Source: Arenicella chitinivorans (GTDB lineage: Bacteria > Pseudomonadota > Gammaproteobacteria > Arenicellales > Arenicellaceae). From it: DNA of 64,000 nt. Under the pieces are notes generated by a model that did not search any database, was not told where the DNA came from, and saw nothing but the letters and a program-made list of their open reading frames with translations. The stretch lies in the NCBI RefSeq assembly GCF_014651515.1, contig NZ_BMXA01000008.1:1-64000 (forward strand), read 5' to 3'. The translations under genes and the position numbers were made by a program. Positions 52,416 through 61,285 of this stretch are shown here, piece by piece (the first letter of the stretch is position 1; each line of letters begins with the position of its first letter).

Positions 52416-53315
52416 TCACCAAGGATTATCCTGAAAATACGCCGCTAAGTGATCTATCAGCGCTCGCACTGTTGGAGATAAATGCTTTCTAGAAGAGTAC
52501 AACGCGTAGACATTCATGGCTTTGAGCTTCCACTCAGGGAGGACATGAATCAGTTCGCCATTCAGAATGAAGCGATTGGCTAAATAGGTTGGCAACATAC
52601 CGATACCCGCACCATTGAGTGTTCCATGCAGTATCGCGGTGGCTTCATTAATGGTCAGATGACAATCTACGGGAACAGATTCAAATTGATCAAATTTGGA
52701 TAAGTGCCATATATGCCTTTCAAAGTGTTTGTAACCTAAACAATCGTGATCAGTTAGATCTTGTGGCTCCTGAATCTGACCGAGTGCTGCTTGAGCTTTT
52801 TCTAAGTAAACAGGCGAAGCAACAAGCACGGACTCACAACGGGCAATCGGCTTACCGATCAAAGAGGGATCTGGGTTAGAAGCAATACGCAAAGCAAGGT
52901 CGATACTTTTTTCAGCGAGGTTAGTCGTGTTGTCTTCTAAATCAATATCTACTCGCACTTCAGGATGGGCCCGCATAAATTGTTGGATGGCTGGCATAAG
53001 TTGCGAAGAACCAAACGACATACTGGCCGTAACTCGGACAAGACCAGACAATTCTTTTCCTACACTTGCTAACGAACTTAGTTTATCCGCTTGTTCAAGC
53101 CAGAGTTCAACGTCATTTAAACAAGCTTCGCCAGCTGAAGTCAGTGAGATTCTACGGGTCGTGCGATGAAACAGCCTAGTGTTGAGCCAATCTTCCATGG
53201 CTGCCACGTACCGAGTAACCATTGGTCGAGACATATTTAAACGATCTGCAGTAACGGTAAAACTGTTGGATTGTGCAACGTCAATAAATACCTTAGCGGC
53301 GATCACTCGATCCAT
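52416..53315 (-). CDS. LysR-family regulator, divergent from the MBL-like/DsbA-like operon
   Basis: A 299-residue regulator. AKVFIDVAQSNSFTVTADRLNMSRPMVTRYVAAMEDWLNTRLFHRTTRRISLT-type helix-turn-helix occupies residues 6-60, and the effector-binding domain follows (VRVTASMSFGSSQLMPAIQQF, VDIDLEDNTTNLAEKSIDLALRI). The divergent gene at 53447 starts 131 bases away, the usual arrangement for a LysR protein and its target. Confidence 0.92.
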   Translation of the reverse strand: MDRVIAAKVFIDVAQSNSFTVTADRLNMSRPMVTRYVAAMEDWLNTRLFHRTTRRISLTSAGEACLNDVELWLEQADKLSSLASVGKELSGLVRVTASMSFGSSQLMPAIQQFMRAHPEVRVDIDLEDNTTNLAEKSIDLALRIASNPDPSLIGKPIARCESVLVASPVYLEKAQAALGQIQEPQDLTDHDCLGYKHFERHIWHLSKFDQFESVPVDCHLTINEATAILHGTLNGAGIGMLPTYLANRFILNGELIHVLPEWKLKAMNVYALYSSRKHLSPTVRALIDHLAAYFQDNPW

Positions 53316-53446
53316 TTCATGACTCCAAGCATGATTGGTGCGATTTATGAAACAATAATGACCATTTTTGTATGTTTTTCTGAATGAGTCAATTTCTTAT
53401 TATGAGTTCATGAGTTAAACAATCACTCTTCAAGGAGTAACTAAAC

Positions 53447-54313
53447 ATGAAAAAACTGATTTCCTTCGTAGCCTCAGCCCTTATGGCACATTCTGCCTTT
53501 GCAGCTGACACCAAGCCACTAACTATCGACGTATACAATGCAGCCCCTAGCAGCTTTGGTGTTACGTCCACCCTTGTTTATGGTGAAACTGAAGCAATGG
53601 TCATTGATGCTGGATTTACCAAAGCGGATGCATTGCGCATCGCAGCAAAAGTTTTCGATTCCAATAAAGAATTGAACAGTATCTTTATTAGCCAGGCAGA
53701 CCCTGATTATTACTTTGGCGCTGAAACTTTGCATGCGATCTTCCCCAACGCGGAAATCATCACTACACCTGCGGTGCAAAAAGCGCTTGAAAAAAAAATG
53801 CCAAGTAAAGTTGAATTTTGGGGGCCTAAAATGGGTGCAAACGCGCCTCTAAAACCGATTGTTCCTAAAATTTATACCAAGCCTAGTTTAACCATAGATG
53901 GGCAGACGATTGAGATTCGTGGCACTGAAGGTATTTTAGCTCACCGACCATACCTATGGATTCCCTCAAGCAAAGTAATTTTGGGCAATATTGGAGTTTT
54001 TGGAAACATGCATTTATGGATGGCGGACGCGCAATCTGATGAATCTCAAGAAGCTTGGAAACAACAATTGAACGAAATGATTGCGCTCAAGCCAGCAATG
54101 GTTATACCTGGTCATATGTCTCAGGGCACCCCAACAACAGCGGACACTATTCAGCACTCGCTTGATTACATCAACGCATTCCAAAAAGCGAAAGAAGACA
54201 GCAACAACAGTGCTGAGTTAATTAAGACTCTGACTGCGAAATTCCCAAACGCTCAAGGTGCTTTAAACCTCGAGATTGCAGCGAAAGTACATAAGGGCGA
54301 AATGGAATGGTAA
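53447..54313 (+). CDS. Exported metallo-beta-lactamase-fold protein with lost metal motif
   Basis: A 288-residue protein with a signal peptide (KKLISFVASALMAHSAFAA, cleavage near residue 20) and a GGAG ribosome binding site. The MBL fold is visible in TLVYGETEAMVIDAGFTKADA, the strand IFISQADPDYYFGAETL and VIPGHMSQG. The metal motif HxHxDH reads QADPDY (83-88): Asp87 is kept but all three His are replaced. Later His residues, as in PGH, remain. It is either non-catalytic or uses another metal set. The DsbA-like gene overlaps its end by 7 bases, so the two form one operon. Confidence 0.85.
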   Translation: MKKLISFVASALMAHSAFAADTKPLTIDVYNAAPSSFGVTSTLVYGETEAMVIDAGFTKADALRIAAKVFDSNKELNSIFISQADPDYYFGAETLHAIFPNAEIITTPAVQKALEKKMPSKVEFWGPKMGANAPLKPIVPKIYTKPSLTIDGQTIEIRGTEGILAHRPYLWIPSSKVILGNIGVFGNMHLWMADAQSDESQEAWKQQLNEMIALKPAMVIPGHMSQGTPTTADTIQHSLDYINAFQKAKEDSNNSAELIKTLTAKFPNAQGALNLEIAAKVHKGEMEW

Positions 54314-54927
54314 AGGTACATTATTTTTTCGATCCAATGTGTGGCTGGTGTTACGGCGCAACGCCACTCGTTGGTATATTGGCAGAAATGCCAGAGTTTG
54401 AGATCACTTACCACCCGGGCGGAATGATTAGCAAGCAAGAGATTGATCGTTCTTTTAGACAACATATCTTACAGGCTGATGGTCAAATCGCAGCAATGAC
54501 AAAAGCACACTTTGGTGACGCGTATAAAGCAAGACTCGCAAGCTCTGAGAAGTTTGTTCTTGACTCGTATCTACCAACCCAGGCACTTCTCGTTGGTATT
54601 GAGATGGGGATCAAACCACATATCATGCTCAAAGCAATTCAAACCGCGCATTATCAAAATGGTAAAGCACTTGGAAAACCTGAAGTGCTCCAGGCTTTGG
54701 CGGTTTCATTAGGGCTTGATGAGGCAATATGGAAAGAAAAAATGGCTGCTGCGGAATTCGCTACGAAGAACTGGATCCAATCCAGCCATAACGTAATGGG
54801 GCAATTACAGGTAAGCGGCTACCCAACCTTAATCGTCGAGAGAGACGGTCAATTTATTCGCCTGCCACACAGTTCGTACTACGGAAAGCCGGCCGAGTGG
54901 AAAGACTACTTGCACAGTTTGAGGTAA
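54307..54927 (+). CDS. DsbA-family thiol protein (CGWC)
   Basis: A 206-residue protein of the DsbA/FrnE group. CGWC at 12-15 is the redox motif and GYPTLIV near 178 carries the cis-proline. No signal peptide is seen, so it acts in the cytoplasm, like FrnE-type oxidoreductases. It overlaps the exported MBL-like gene by 7 bases, and both are divergent from a LysR regulator, suggesting a shared response to a thiol or electrophile stress. Confidence 0.88.
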   Translation: MVKVHYFFDPMCGWCYGATPLVGILAEMPEFEITYHPGGMISKQEIDRSFRQHILQADGQIAAMTKAHFGDAYKARLASSEKFVLDSYLPTQALLVGIEMGIKPHIMLKAIQTAHYQNGKALGKPEVLQALAVSLGLDEAIWKEKMAAAEFATKNWIQSSHNVMGQLQVSGYPTLIVERDGQFIRLPHSSYYGKPAEWKDYLHSLR

Positions 54928-55044
54928 CAGCTACGCTTGATTCAAGGATTTTCGTTCTAATATCCCTTATTTAAGGGATACAAATTCACAGTCTAACGGT
55001 TATAAGATTGAAAACCATCTTAAGTACATTTTTCGGAGTGACCA

Positions 55045-55548
55045 GTGAGTACGTTAACCTCAAAAGCTTTAGCCATAATTTGTAGCCTGTGTGTTTTACT
55101 ACTATCAAATCAACCATCTTACGCACAACAAAAAGTGGTCGTGGTACCGCTACTCGGTAACGAGTCGGAGTTGAAACCGATCCAGCCGAACAACCTGATT
55201 GATATTCGAACTGCATTTACAAACTCCTCAAGCCGATTGACACTCGGCACGGTGACAAGCTCAAGAGCAATCGTGCTGACCTCGTTGCTAGTTGCTCCAG
55301 AGTTTTACCCGAGCAGCCGCCTTCCTATTTCCCTGCGGTTTTGCCGCGTTTTTAATGCTCAAACAAGTTGTAGCCACTCTTGGGCTGTACCAAATGATGA
55401 CGTGACAATGCTGAATTATGGTATTGGTGAAATTTTTGATTCTGAAGGTCAACATTATATCGATATCACCAGTCGTGGCGGACTAGCATCGAATAACGCA
55501 GCACAACAAATCATCGTTCAAGCGTCTGGATACTTCTATAAAAAATAA
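55045..55548 (+). CDS. Hypothetical exported protein
   Basis: A 167-residue protein with a signal peptide (LAIICSLCVLLLSNQPSYA, cleavage near residue 27). The mature protein begins QQKVVVVPLLGNESEL, a start seen in secreted proteins of marine gammaproteobacteria as far as I recall, and is rich in beta strands. The GTG start has a GGAG site seven bases upstream. Function unknown. Confidence 0.6.
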   Translation: MSTLTSKALAIICSLCVLLLSNQPSYAQQKVVVVPLLGNESELKPIQPNNLIDIRTAFTNSSSRLTLGTVTSSRAIVLTSLLVAPEFYPSSRLPISLRFCRVFNAQTSCSHSWAVPNDDVTMLNYGIGEIFDSEGQHYIDITSRGGLASNNAAQQIIVQASGYFYKK

Positions 55549-55850
55549 CGTTTGCCTGGTAATTATCTCAACCAACTACGGCATAGATAGAACTAGCGCA
55601 GGCTCACGAAATCAAATACGAATCTTTGAACAACATTCGGCCTAGGAAACTACTCTTATAACCGCTCACCTATCGTTTCCTGTCCAAGTGCGGCGCGCTG
55701 ATGCTCTAGAGCAGTGAATTCACGCGCAAAGAACACTCTCGCGCGCCGCCAAACTAGCCAGCTCATCAGAATAAATTTTCGATATTACTTGAAATATCAA
55801 TGTGTTATGATCCGCCGCCAAAAAATCATAACCATTTTTTTTGTGATTGT
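55549..55850. other. Intergenic region with an extended -10 element
   Basis: No gene is seen. Near its right end TGTTATGAT (55803-55811) fits an extended -10 promoter (TGN then TATGAT) about 40 bases before the ATG of the second beta-helix gene. No clear -35 box is required for that class and none is seen. Confidence 0.4.
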
Positions 55851-57320
55851 ATGAAAGCTAGAATAATCACGTCAATTTTGTTTTTAAGTATCTTAGTTTT
55901 ACCATTGAACGATGGTTTTGCGCAAACAGATGCGTCAGCATTATCGCCTGTAGTAAATTATTTACTGTTGCAGGATTCCGATGCCGGAGAGTTTCCGCCC
56001 AAACCTAAGTTTACCGTTGAGTTGCCAATCCACTCTTCCGGGCCAGTTTATAACGTTAGTTATGCACAATGGAATATTCAAACTGGCGCCGATGCGAACC
56101 CAGAGGAAAACTCAGAGCGTATGCAAGCGGCAATTAACTTCGCTGAACAGCAAGGATTCAAAACCATTAGCTTGCCGCCAGGTGAGGTTATTCTCGGAGA
56201 CCCGTTAGGAAACCCGGCCTATTATTACGAAGGATTTCGACTCCCAAGCGATGTTACATTGTTAATGGATGAAAATACGATTCTCAGAATGAGACCGAAT
56301 GCCGCATGGAATCAGTGCCTTATTTACGTATATTTAAGTGAGAATGTGACTATAAAAGGGGGGCAATTAGTTGGTGATCGAGAGGAACATGACTACGTGC
56401 CAATCATCATTAATGTCAACCCGGTTACTAACCATGATGAAGGCCATGGTATCTGTGTTACACAGTCAGATCATGTATTGATTGAGAATACAAAAATCAG
56501 CAAATTTACCGGTGATGGCATCTTAGTGATCGGTACTGATTCACGCCATGTGACGATTAGAAACAACGAGATATTTTATAACCGACGTCAGGGTGTGTCG
56601 CTAGTGGGGCCACACTTAGTAAAAATCGAAGACAATCACATCCACGATATTATCGGTATTCCACCACAATTTGGGGTCGACGTTGAAGCAACTCCAGATC
56701 AGTTTGGATTGGACCGAGACATTTTGATTCAAAGAAATATTTTTGAGGGCAACCGTGGCGGCGGCGTAACGCTGCAATCAGGCCGCAATATATTTGTTTT
56801 AAACAACACGATGACAGAGAGCGCCGAACCTGGCAGGGAATGGCGAGGTGCGGGGGTTACCTTTTTCAACCGCGCAGAAGGAATTATTCAAGGCAATGTG
56901 ATTCGAAAAGCAGTTGTCGATAACATACAAACTACCGGTAGCGGAATTAAAGAATTACCGGTAGGCGAAGAAGAAACCAACAGACAACTTTATATTCACG
57001 ATAACGTGTGCGTAGGTTGCGGACTTCTTTTGACAGGTTCAAAAGTCGGACCAGACGTTCGGCGCAATAAATTTGGCGGTGACATCTTTTGGTTTATTGA
57101 CGTTGAAAACCTGACTCTGATTGATAACAACCAGATGGGCGCGTCATCGACCAACTGTTTTAATGTAAAATTTCAGCGTACAACCGGCTACGCGCGTGGC
57201 AACACTTTCAATAGTGAGCCGATCGAGTATCCGTTAAGTCGGTCTACACCCTACAACTCGCCAGGAAACTCAGCTATTCCAGGCTCAACCAGCTGCCCTT
57301 TTGTTGATCTGGGTGACTAG
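55851..57320 (+). CDS. Secreted right-handed beta-helix protein B
   Basis: A 489-residue exported protein with a signal peptide (IITSILFLSILVLPLNDGFAQ). It parallels the protein at 33439-34833 along its length: ILRMRPNAAWNQCLI, VTIKGGQLVGDRE, DEGHGIC, VTIRNNEIFYNRRQGVSLVG, PQFGVDVE, HDNVCVGCG and RTTGYARGN all have counterparts. The parallel beta-helix lies between about residues 130 and 400. The ATG at 55851 starts the signal peptide. It stands alone. The shared Cys pair in NVCxGCG is conserved in both copies and may be a disulfide or metal site. Substrate unknown. Confidence 0.85.
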   Translation: MKARIITSILFLSILVLPLNDGFAQTDASALSPVVNYLLLQDSDAGEFPPKPKFTVELPIHSSGPVYNVSYAQWNIQTGADANPEENSERMQAAINFAEQQGFKTISLPPGEVILGDPLGNPAYYYEGFRLPSDVTLLMDENTILRMRPNAAWNQCLIYVYLSENVTIKGGQLVGDREEHDYVPIIINVNPVTNHDEGHGICVTQSDHVLIENTKISKFTGDGILVIGTDSRHVTIRNNEIFYNRRQGVSLVGPHLVKIEDNHIHDIIGIPPQFGVDVEATPDQFGLDRDILIQRNIFEGNRGGGVTLQSGRNIFVLNNTMTESAEPGREWRGAGVTFFNRAEGIIQGNVIRKAVVDNIQTTGSGIKELPVGEEETNRQLYIHDNVCVGCGLLLTGSKVGPDVRRNKFGGDIFWFIDVENLTLIDNNQMGASSTNCFNVKFQRTTGYARGNTFNSEPIEYPLSRSTPYNSPGNSAIPGSTSCPFVDLGD

Positions 57321-57424
57321 AGTTAAATGTAGCAGTTCCAACCAAACCTAACAATCACCACACTCGGGCCGTAAGCAGCACCGCCTGATCATCGCTGTAA
57401 TTTTTACAGCCCGGGTGCATGTGA

Positions 57425-58204
57425 TCATTCAGTCTTTTTCTGAAAATAGCTGTTATAAAATTGCTTTGCCGTTCGACCACTCTTACTCGCTCTCGTTTGC
57501 GCAAAACTTAACGCCTCGGCTCTGAGTAACTCTCGGTCTCCTTCATAGTCTTTAAAATAACTTTCTACGACGTCCAAATACGCCTGCTGATTACCGTGAT
57601 AAAAAGATAGCCAAAGACCAAACCTGTCGCTAAGCGATATTTTCTCCTCGACGCTGTCGCCATAATGAATTTCGCCCCTGTGACTGACGTTCACGCCTTG
57701 ATTCTCATTTTGATATTCAGGAACCAAGTGTCGACGGTTCGAAGTAGCGTATATCTTGACATTCTCAGGTGGTGACTCAATCGAACCCTCTAAAATTCGT
57801 TTGAGCCCTTTATACCCTTTTTCGCCTTCCTCAAAAGACAAATCATCACAAAACACAATGAACTTGAACGGCAAGTCCCTGATCTCGTCCGAAATATCAA
57901 TTAGATCATCTAGGTCTTCTCTGTCTATTTCAATAACTCGCAAACCTTTTGCGGCATACGTGTTCAACAGCGCTTTGATAAGAGAAGACTTACCGGTACC
58001 TCTGGCGCCCCACAGTAAAACGTTGTTCGCAGGCAAATTGTCCAAAAACCGCTCAGTGTTTTCGATCAGCTGTTCTTTTTGCCGATCAATTCCGATGAGG
58101 TCATCAAAACAAATTTTGTCTATGTATTTTACGGGTTTTAAAAACTCTTTTTTGGCGCGCCAAATAGCCGCATAGTCGTTTTGAAAGTTAGCTTTTTGTT
58201 GCAT
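57425..58204 (-). CDS. DUF815 AAA-type ATPase
   Basis: A 259-residue P-loop ATPase. DLIGIDRQKEQLIENTERFLDN, Walker A WGARGTGKSSL, Walker B FIVFCDDLSFEEGE and sensor YATSNRRHLVPEY define DUF815, and a C-terminal SLSDRFGLWLSFYHGNQQAYL segment is typical. Cytoplasmic; the biological role of the family is not defined. Single gene with no partner visible nearby. Confidence 0.9.
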   Translation of the reverse strand: MQQKANFQNDYAAIWRAKKEFLKPVKYIDKICFDDLIGIDRQKEQLIENTERFLDNLPANNVLLWGARGTGKSSLIKALLNTYAAKGLRVIEIDREDLDDLIDISDEIRDLPFKFIVFCDDLSFEEGEKGYKGLKRILEGSIESPPENVKIYATSNRRHLVPEYQNENQGVNVSHRGEIHYGDSVEEKISLSDRFGLWLSFYHGNQQAYLDVVESYFKDYEGDRELLRAEALSFAQTRASKSGRTAKQFYNSYFQKKTE

Positions 58205-58332
58205 TTTTCTGAGGTTTTATTTGAAGGCTTTTAAAGCGTTGATTCCAATTTGAACACGACACACACTCGCTCTCGGAGCTCGCATTCTTCAACCGCTGGG
58301 TAAGACCTCTGCTTAGTACATGCTCTTATACC

Positions 58333-59118
58333 CTAGTCGTGTTTAGTCAACTGACGAGCCAATTCGATAACGTCTGAAACATTGTAATCAGGCTGGGCGG
58401 CAAGCGGAAATAACACTTTGCCTTTGCGACGGATAAACGCGGTTTTTAAACCCGCTTTGTCGGCTCCAGCGATATCCCAGCCGTGAGCGGCAACCATTAA
58501 GGCTTGATTAGCCTCTACGCCTAATTCCTTGATGGCCCACTGATAAGTGCTCATGTAGGGCTTGAATTTGCCAACAGATTCTACGCTCAGATTTACATCG
58601 AAATACTGGCTCAATTCAGCATTTTTTAGCTGTAGCTGAACGCCTTCCAGTGATGAGTTGGTTAGCGTAACGAGCTTGTAGCCTTGGGCTTTTAGTGCCG
58701 TCAACCCTTGAGCCACGTCAGGATGAGGCGGCAAAGATCGCAATGGCGTCAGAATAGCCGTTTGCGCTTGTTCTTCGGTGATATCAATGCCATTTATTTC
58801 AGCCACCATCTGTAGCGCAGCGACCCCTATGTTGCCAAAGCTGTCGTAATCGCCGGTCGCAGACACGACCAGTGAATGATGCAACATGGTAGAAAACCAC
58901 AATGGTAATAACTCATCGCGACCACCTAACGAGGCACCGACAGATTTACGCATGCTTGCTAAGTCAAGTAAGGTTTCGTTAACGTCAAAAATAATGACTT
59001 TGGGTTGCTCCACATTGACTTTAGGGGCTGCTAGCAGCGTATTCTGGCTAACATCTATGGTTCCAGTACACAGCAACAGTAAGGCAACAAAGAGCGCGTC
59101 AATGGCACGAATTTTCAT
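58333..59118 (-). CDS. Exported HAD-family type II haloacid-dehalogenase-like protein
   Basis: A 261-residue protein with an N-terminal signal or anchor (LFVALLLLCTGTIDV). The HAD core shows motif I FDVNETLLDL with the nucleophile Asp, motif II TLTNSS, motif III Lys in GKFKPYMSTYQWA and motif IV AAHGWDIAGADKAGL, the pattern of the L-2-haloacid dehalogenase group. Most relatives are cytoplasmic, so the export signal is unusual. Substrate unknown; dehalogenation is not certain from sequence. Confidence 0.82.
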   Translation of the reverse strand: MKIRAIDALFVALLLLCTGTIDVSQNTLLAAPKVNVEQPKVIIFDVNETLLDLASMRKSVGASLGGRDELLPLWFSTMLHHSLVVSATGDYDSFGNIGVAALQMVAEINGIDITEEQAQTAILTPLRSLPPHPDVAQGLTALKAQGYKLVTLTNSSLEGVQLQLKNAELSQYFDVNLSVESVGKFKPYMSTYQWAIKELGVEANQALMVAAHGWDIAGADKAGLKTAFIRRKGKVLFPLAAQPDYNVSDVIELARQLTKHD

Positions 59119-59500
59119 AATATCTCAATGGCAATTGGGTAAAGATGTAGAGGGTATTGTATGTGGTTAGTATTGCGAGGCAAAGTTACTTGAACATACA
59201 CTGCTAAGCTTGCGTTCATAATCGAATAGTCAAGATAGATGAACCTTGCAACGTACGGCCAGCCCTTTCAATCAACCCAGCACTAGCGCAGGTGACAGGT
59301 TGCTCCTGTTAGCAAGGTGCTAGATCCAACGCCAAACTACGCGTACATTGAAGCTCAAAAAATTGATGCTTTTTGGCGTAAATTCAGCAGATAATCTTTC
59401 TAGTGGAGCAGTACAGCAAGTTGCTCAAGAACTAAAAGAGTTTGTGAGCGAGGTAGCGCATGTTGCCCGGGCACTAGGTGTTGGACTAGTTTGTCTTGTA
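59119..59500. other. Intergenic region, no clear gene
   Basis: A TTG-started 68-residue frame (59348-59554) with a hydrophobic C-terminal half overlaps the end of the convergent VOC gene and lacks a ribosome binding site, so I do not call it. Nothing else is recognisable. Confidence 0.45.
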
Positions 59501-60001
59501 TTAGTAGGCACCCTCGCTGTAAATCAACTCATAGCTATGGCTGTAAATCTCTAAAATGTTCCCAAAAGGGTCTTCCATATAAATCATCCGATAGGGCTTC
59601 TCGCCAGGGTAATAGTAACGTGGTTTTGCCATGCGCTTTTTACCACCAGAAGCCACAATTCGCTCTGCTAACTCCTCAACATTGGGGTCTTGAACACAGA
59701 AGTGAAATACACCGGTTTTCCAATATTCGAAATTGTCTTCCGGGTTAGTCTGATTTTTAAACTGAAAAAGCTCCACCCCAATTCGATCCCCCGTTGACAA
59801 GTGGGCAATACGGAAGCTCTCCCAACCTGCGCCGAATACGTCCGTGCACATTTCCCCGATGGCACTGTCGTCCTCTTCAATGTTTGTTGGTTCCATAATC
59901 AGGTACCAACCCATGACTTCTGTATAAAATTTGACGGCTCGTTTAAGGTCCGGGACGGATATACCGATGTGTGAAAAACTTCTGGGGTAAACATTGCTCA
60001 T
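59501..60001 (-). CDS. VOC-family lactoylglutathione-lyase-like protein
   Basis: A 166-residue vicinal-oxygen-chelate protein: FSHIGISVPDLKRAVKFYTEVMGW (first His), IGVELFQFKN (Glu), FHFCVQDPNVEEL (second His) and MIYMEDPFGNILEIYSHSYE (second Glu). The four ligand positions are intact, so a metal-dependent lyase, dioxygenase or resistance role is possible. It is divergent from a LysR gene with an intervening perfect inverted repeat. Confidence 0.88.
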   Translation of the reverse strand: MSNVYPRSFSHIGISVPDLKRAVKFYTEVMGWYLIMEPTNIEEDDSAIGEMCTDVFGAGWESFRIAHLSTGDRIGVELFQFKNQTNPEDNFEYWKTGVFHFCVQDPNVEELAERIVASGGKKRMAKPRYYYPGEKPYRMIYMEDPFGNILEIYSHSYELIYSEGAY

Positions 60002-60057
60002 TGCGGGTTCTCCTATAAATTGACTGAGCGCATCTTACACAGCGCAATTTATTAGGT

Positions 60058-60090
60058 AAAATTATCATTTATTCTCTAAATGATAATTTT
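60058..60090. promoter_or_regulatory. Perfect 14-bp inverted repeat, likely LysR operator
   Basis: AAAATTATCATTTA (60058-60071) and TAAATGATAATTTT (60077-60090) are perfectly complementary around a five-base loop, TTCTC. The site lies between the divergent VOC gene and the LysR gene and ends two bases before the LysR start codon. It contains the T-N11-A type spacing of LysR sites. Binding there would let one regulator control both promoters. It is AT-rich, so a simple terminator is unlikely. Confidence 0.75.
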
Positions 60091-60092
60091 AT

Positions 60093-60965
60093 GTGATGAT
60101 AAATACAGCTTGGTTGCGCACTTTTTGCACATTGATAGAAGTGGGTCATTTCACCCGTACGGCTGAACAGCTCAACATGACTCAGTCGGGCGTTAGTCAG
60201 CACTTGCGCAAACTGGAGGATCAGCTGGGCGCGAAGTTGCTTATTCGACAGGGCAAGCGATTCTCACTCTCCGACTCGGGCGAAAAGCTTTATGCCGAGG
60301 CCAAAGACATCCTTCTGGCGTTGTCAAACCTTGAGAAAAAAGTCACAGAAAACCCGCCCTTTGAGGGAACTGCACGTATCATCTCTCCGGGCAGTGTCGG
60401 GCTAAAGTTGTACCCACACATGTTGGCGCTCCAGAGCAAACACCCGAAGCTCGTTATCGATTACCGATTCGCACCGAATTCAGATGTGGAAAAGGCAATC
60501 GTCGAATCTACGGTTGATATCGGATTTATGACGTCAAAATCCACCCTTAAGGAAGTGAGTTGTACGCCCATCGCAGAAGAACCACTGCTCTTGGTGACAC
60601 CAGCTACCATCGAAGAACCGGATTGGAAAACCTTGATCACACTCGGGTTTATCGACCACCCAGATGGGAGTCACCATGCCGACCTACTTCTTAGCGCCAA
60701 TTACCCCGAATTTCAGCACAGCAACCTGTTCCGTAGAAGAGGATACTCGAACCAAATTGGTATGATCTTAGAGCCGGTCAGCCTTGGGTTGGGTTTTACG
60801 GTGTTACCCGCACACGCCGTTGAAGCCTTTAAGAAGCCTGAATACATTAAAACTCATCGACTCTCCAACCCCGTCAGCGAAACGCTGTATCTAAGCGTTG
60901 CTCGGCATCGGGTGCTTCAGAAGAGAATTGAGACCGTAATCGATGAAGCCATGCGTTGGCTCTAA
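60093..60965 (+). CDS. LysR-family regulator, divergent from the VOC gene
   Basis: A 290-residue regulator. AWLRTFCTLIEVGHFTRTAEQLNMTQSGVSQHLRKLEDQLGAKLLIR is the N-terminal helix-turn-helix and the effector domain follows (GTARIISPGSVGLKLYPHML, VDIGFMT, LGFTVLPAHAVE). The frame opens with GTG ATG, so the start is 60093 or 60096. The perfect inverted repeat just upstream is its probable operator. Confidence 0.92.
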   Translation: MMINTAWLRTFCTLIEVGHFTRTAEQLNMTQSGVSQHLRKLEDQLGAKLLIRQGKRFSLSDSGEKLYAEAKDILLALSNLEKKVTENPPFEGTARIISPGSVGLKLYPHMLALQSKHPKLVIDYRFAPNSDVEKAIVESTVDIGFMTSKSTLKEVSCTPIAEEPLLLVTPATIEEPDWKTLITLGFIDHPDGSHHADLLLSANYPEFQHSNLFRRRGYSNQIGMILEPVSLGLGFTVLPAHAVEAFKKPEYIKTHRLSNPVSETLYLSVARHRVLQKRIETVIDEAMRWL

Positions 60966-61285
60966 ACTAGCCTAGAATTTAACAAGTCCCGCTGCATGGA
61001 CGCTCCAATAGGTAACAAACATCGCAGAGCCTTTCTCGCTAAAGATTTATCAAGCTTATTTGATAATATTTGGCCAGACTAAATCAAAATGGGTGCGTAA
61101 ACATGTGCTTTAACCCCACTGTGCTACTCCAGAGCGATGGCAAGACTGTGCTCAGCGGTGTGTTTAGCCGTGCTATTGCTAAGATGTCTTTGAGTCTGAG
61201 TGAATCTTGGACAAGTCGGACATGCCGCCAGTTAAAGACCGGCAGAGATGACCACGCAAATCAAGCAACGGCGACGAAGTGCAGT
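60966..61285. other. Intergenic region, no gene seen
   Basis: A frame of 117 codons on the plus strand (61070-61423) runs into the convergent deacetylase gene and has no family resemblance or ribosome binding site; I treat it as fortuitous. No RNA gene or repeat is apparent. Confidence 0.5.

Noticed and set aside
59348-59554. 68-residue frame with a hydrophobic C-terminus
   Set aside because: It starts with TTG without a ribosome binding site, overlaps the convergent VOC gene and has no family resemblance.
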